5,724 nt of DNA, taken from assembly GCA_903960645.1 (NCBI GenBank), contig CAJCBN010000448.1, positions 1 through 5,724 on the forward strand, written 5' to 3'. Shown here one piece after another: positions 5,308 through 5,724 of the stretch. The first letter of the stretch is position 1, and every line of letters begins with the position of its first letter. The position numbers were made by a program, and so were the translations under genes. The notes below the pieces were generated by a model, which made no database searches, had not been told where the DNA came from, and was given only the letters and a program-made list of their open reading frames with translations. Source of the DNA: an uncultured Actinomycetes bacterium. Lineage in GTDB: Bacteria > Actinomycetota > Thermoleophilia > Gaiellales > F1-60-MAGs149.

Positions 5308-5724
5308 ACCCGCTCGCGCAGGCGATCCGCCAGCCGCGCCATGCCGGCGGCCGCACAGGCGGCGGCGCCAGCGGCCCAGTCGGGCGCCGCGGTCAGGGGC
5401 AGCTCGATCGGCAGGGCGCGCTGCATGGTCGCGATCGTCCGGAAGGCGCGCAGCTCGTCGGCCGCCTCGGCGACGGCGCGTGAGCGGGCGGGGGTGAGGG
5501 TGGCGGCGTTCGCAATCACGCCCTCCAAGTCGTTGAAGCGCTGCAGCAGCTCGGCCGCAGTCTTCGCGCCGATGCCCCGCGCGCCGGGGATGTTGTCGGA
5601 TGGGTCGCCCCGCAGGCTGATCAGATCGGGCACCTGCTCCGGGCGGACGCCGTAGCGCTCGACGACGCCGTCGGGATCGACGTGCTCCACCTCGCTGACG
5701 CCGGAGACGGGGCGGATGATGGTC
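5304..5724 (-). CDS. 5'-3' exonuclease (FEN/Pol I N-domain type), 5' end beyond window
   Basis: The last 139 residues of a protein whose start lies past the right edge. Such enzymes are metal-dependent 5'-3' exonucleases or flap endonucleases that remove primers and flaps during replication and repair. Seen here, counting from the first complete codon: the strand preceding the H3TH (TIIRPVSG), then YGVRPEQVPDLISLRGDPSDNIPG (24-47), which contains the D40 and D43 metal-binding aspartates, and the helix-hairpin-helix GIGAKTAAELL (50-60). The remainder (LRAFRTIATMQ) matches the usual C-terminal helices. The frame stops with TAG soon after, so this is a stand-alone exonuclease and not full DNA polymerase I. 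GTG at 5690 is internal and not the true start, because conserved family sequence continues upstream of it. It is convergent with radA. Confidence 0.92.
   Translation of the reverse strand, partial: TIIRPVSGVSEVEHVDPDGVVERYGVRPEQVPDLISLRGDPSDNIPGARGIGAKTAAELLQRFNDLEGVIANAATLTPARSRAVAEAADELRAFRTIATMQRALPIELPLTAAPDWAAGAAACAAAGMARLADRLRERV

Overview
This 5.7 kb window is very GC-rich and densely coding, with strong G/C bias at third codon positions. The gene content and the TANNNT-type promoters placed right at start codons suggest a high-GC actinomycete-type bacterium. A Thermoleophilia-like lineage is plausible, but this is an impression from protein style and not a proof.

Layout. (1) Positions 1-322, minus strand: the N-terminal three quarters of a Fur-family regulator, most likely the zinc sensor Zur, cut by the left window edge. 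(2) Positions 323-393: a short divergent control region. It holds an AT-rich Fur/Zur-type palindrome (360-378) lying exactly between the -35 and -10 of the rightward promoter. (3) Positions 394-3847, plus strand: a tightly coupled three-gene metal (zinc) ABC uptake operon. The first gene is a single 615-residue frame that joins an ABC-3 permease to a zinc-type solute-binding lipoprotein. The second encodes the ATPase and the third a second permease. The genes overlap by 4 and 1 bases. (4) Positions 3848-3966: an intergenic spacer with GC-rich hairpins and a promoter-like -10. (5) Positions 3967-5307, plus strand: complete radA, a DNA repair ATPase/helicase. (6) Positions 5304-5724, minus strand: the C-terminal part of a stand-alone 5'-3' exonuclease, convergent with radA and sharing a CTAG stop tetranucleotide with it.

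How it works together. Zn-loaded Zur is expected to bind the 360-378 palindrome and shut off the uptake operon when zinc is sufficient. When zinc is scarce, the extracytoplasmic binding domain, with a His-rich loop and the three-His plus one-Asp site of the ZnuA family, would deliver metal to a heterodimeric permease powered by the ATPase, which itself carries a His-rich C-terminal tail. radA and the exonuclease look like an unrelated DNA-repair neighbourhood.

The most unusual element is the permease/solute-binding-protein fusion. It keeps an intact internal lipobox, so it could act either as a tethered receptor or as a precursor cut by signal peptidase II. Nothing here amounts to an entirely new system. 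No mobile element, tRNA, rRNA or CRISPR array is visible, and no stretch over 300 bases lacks a gene.
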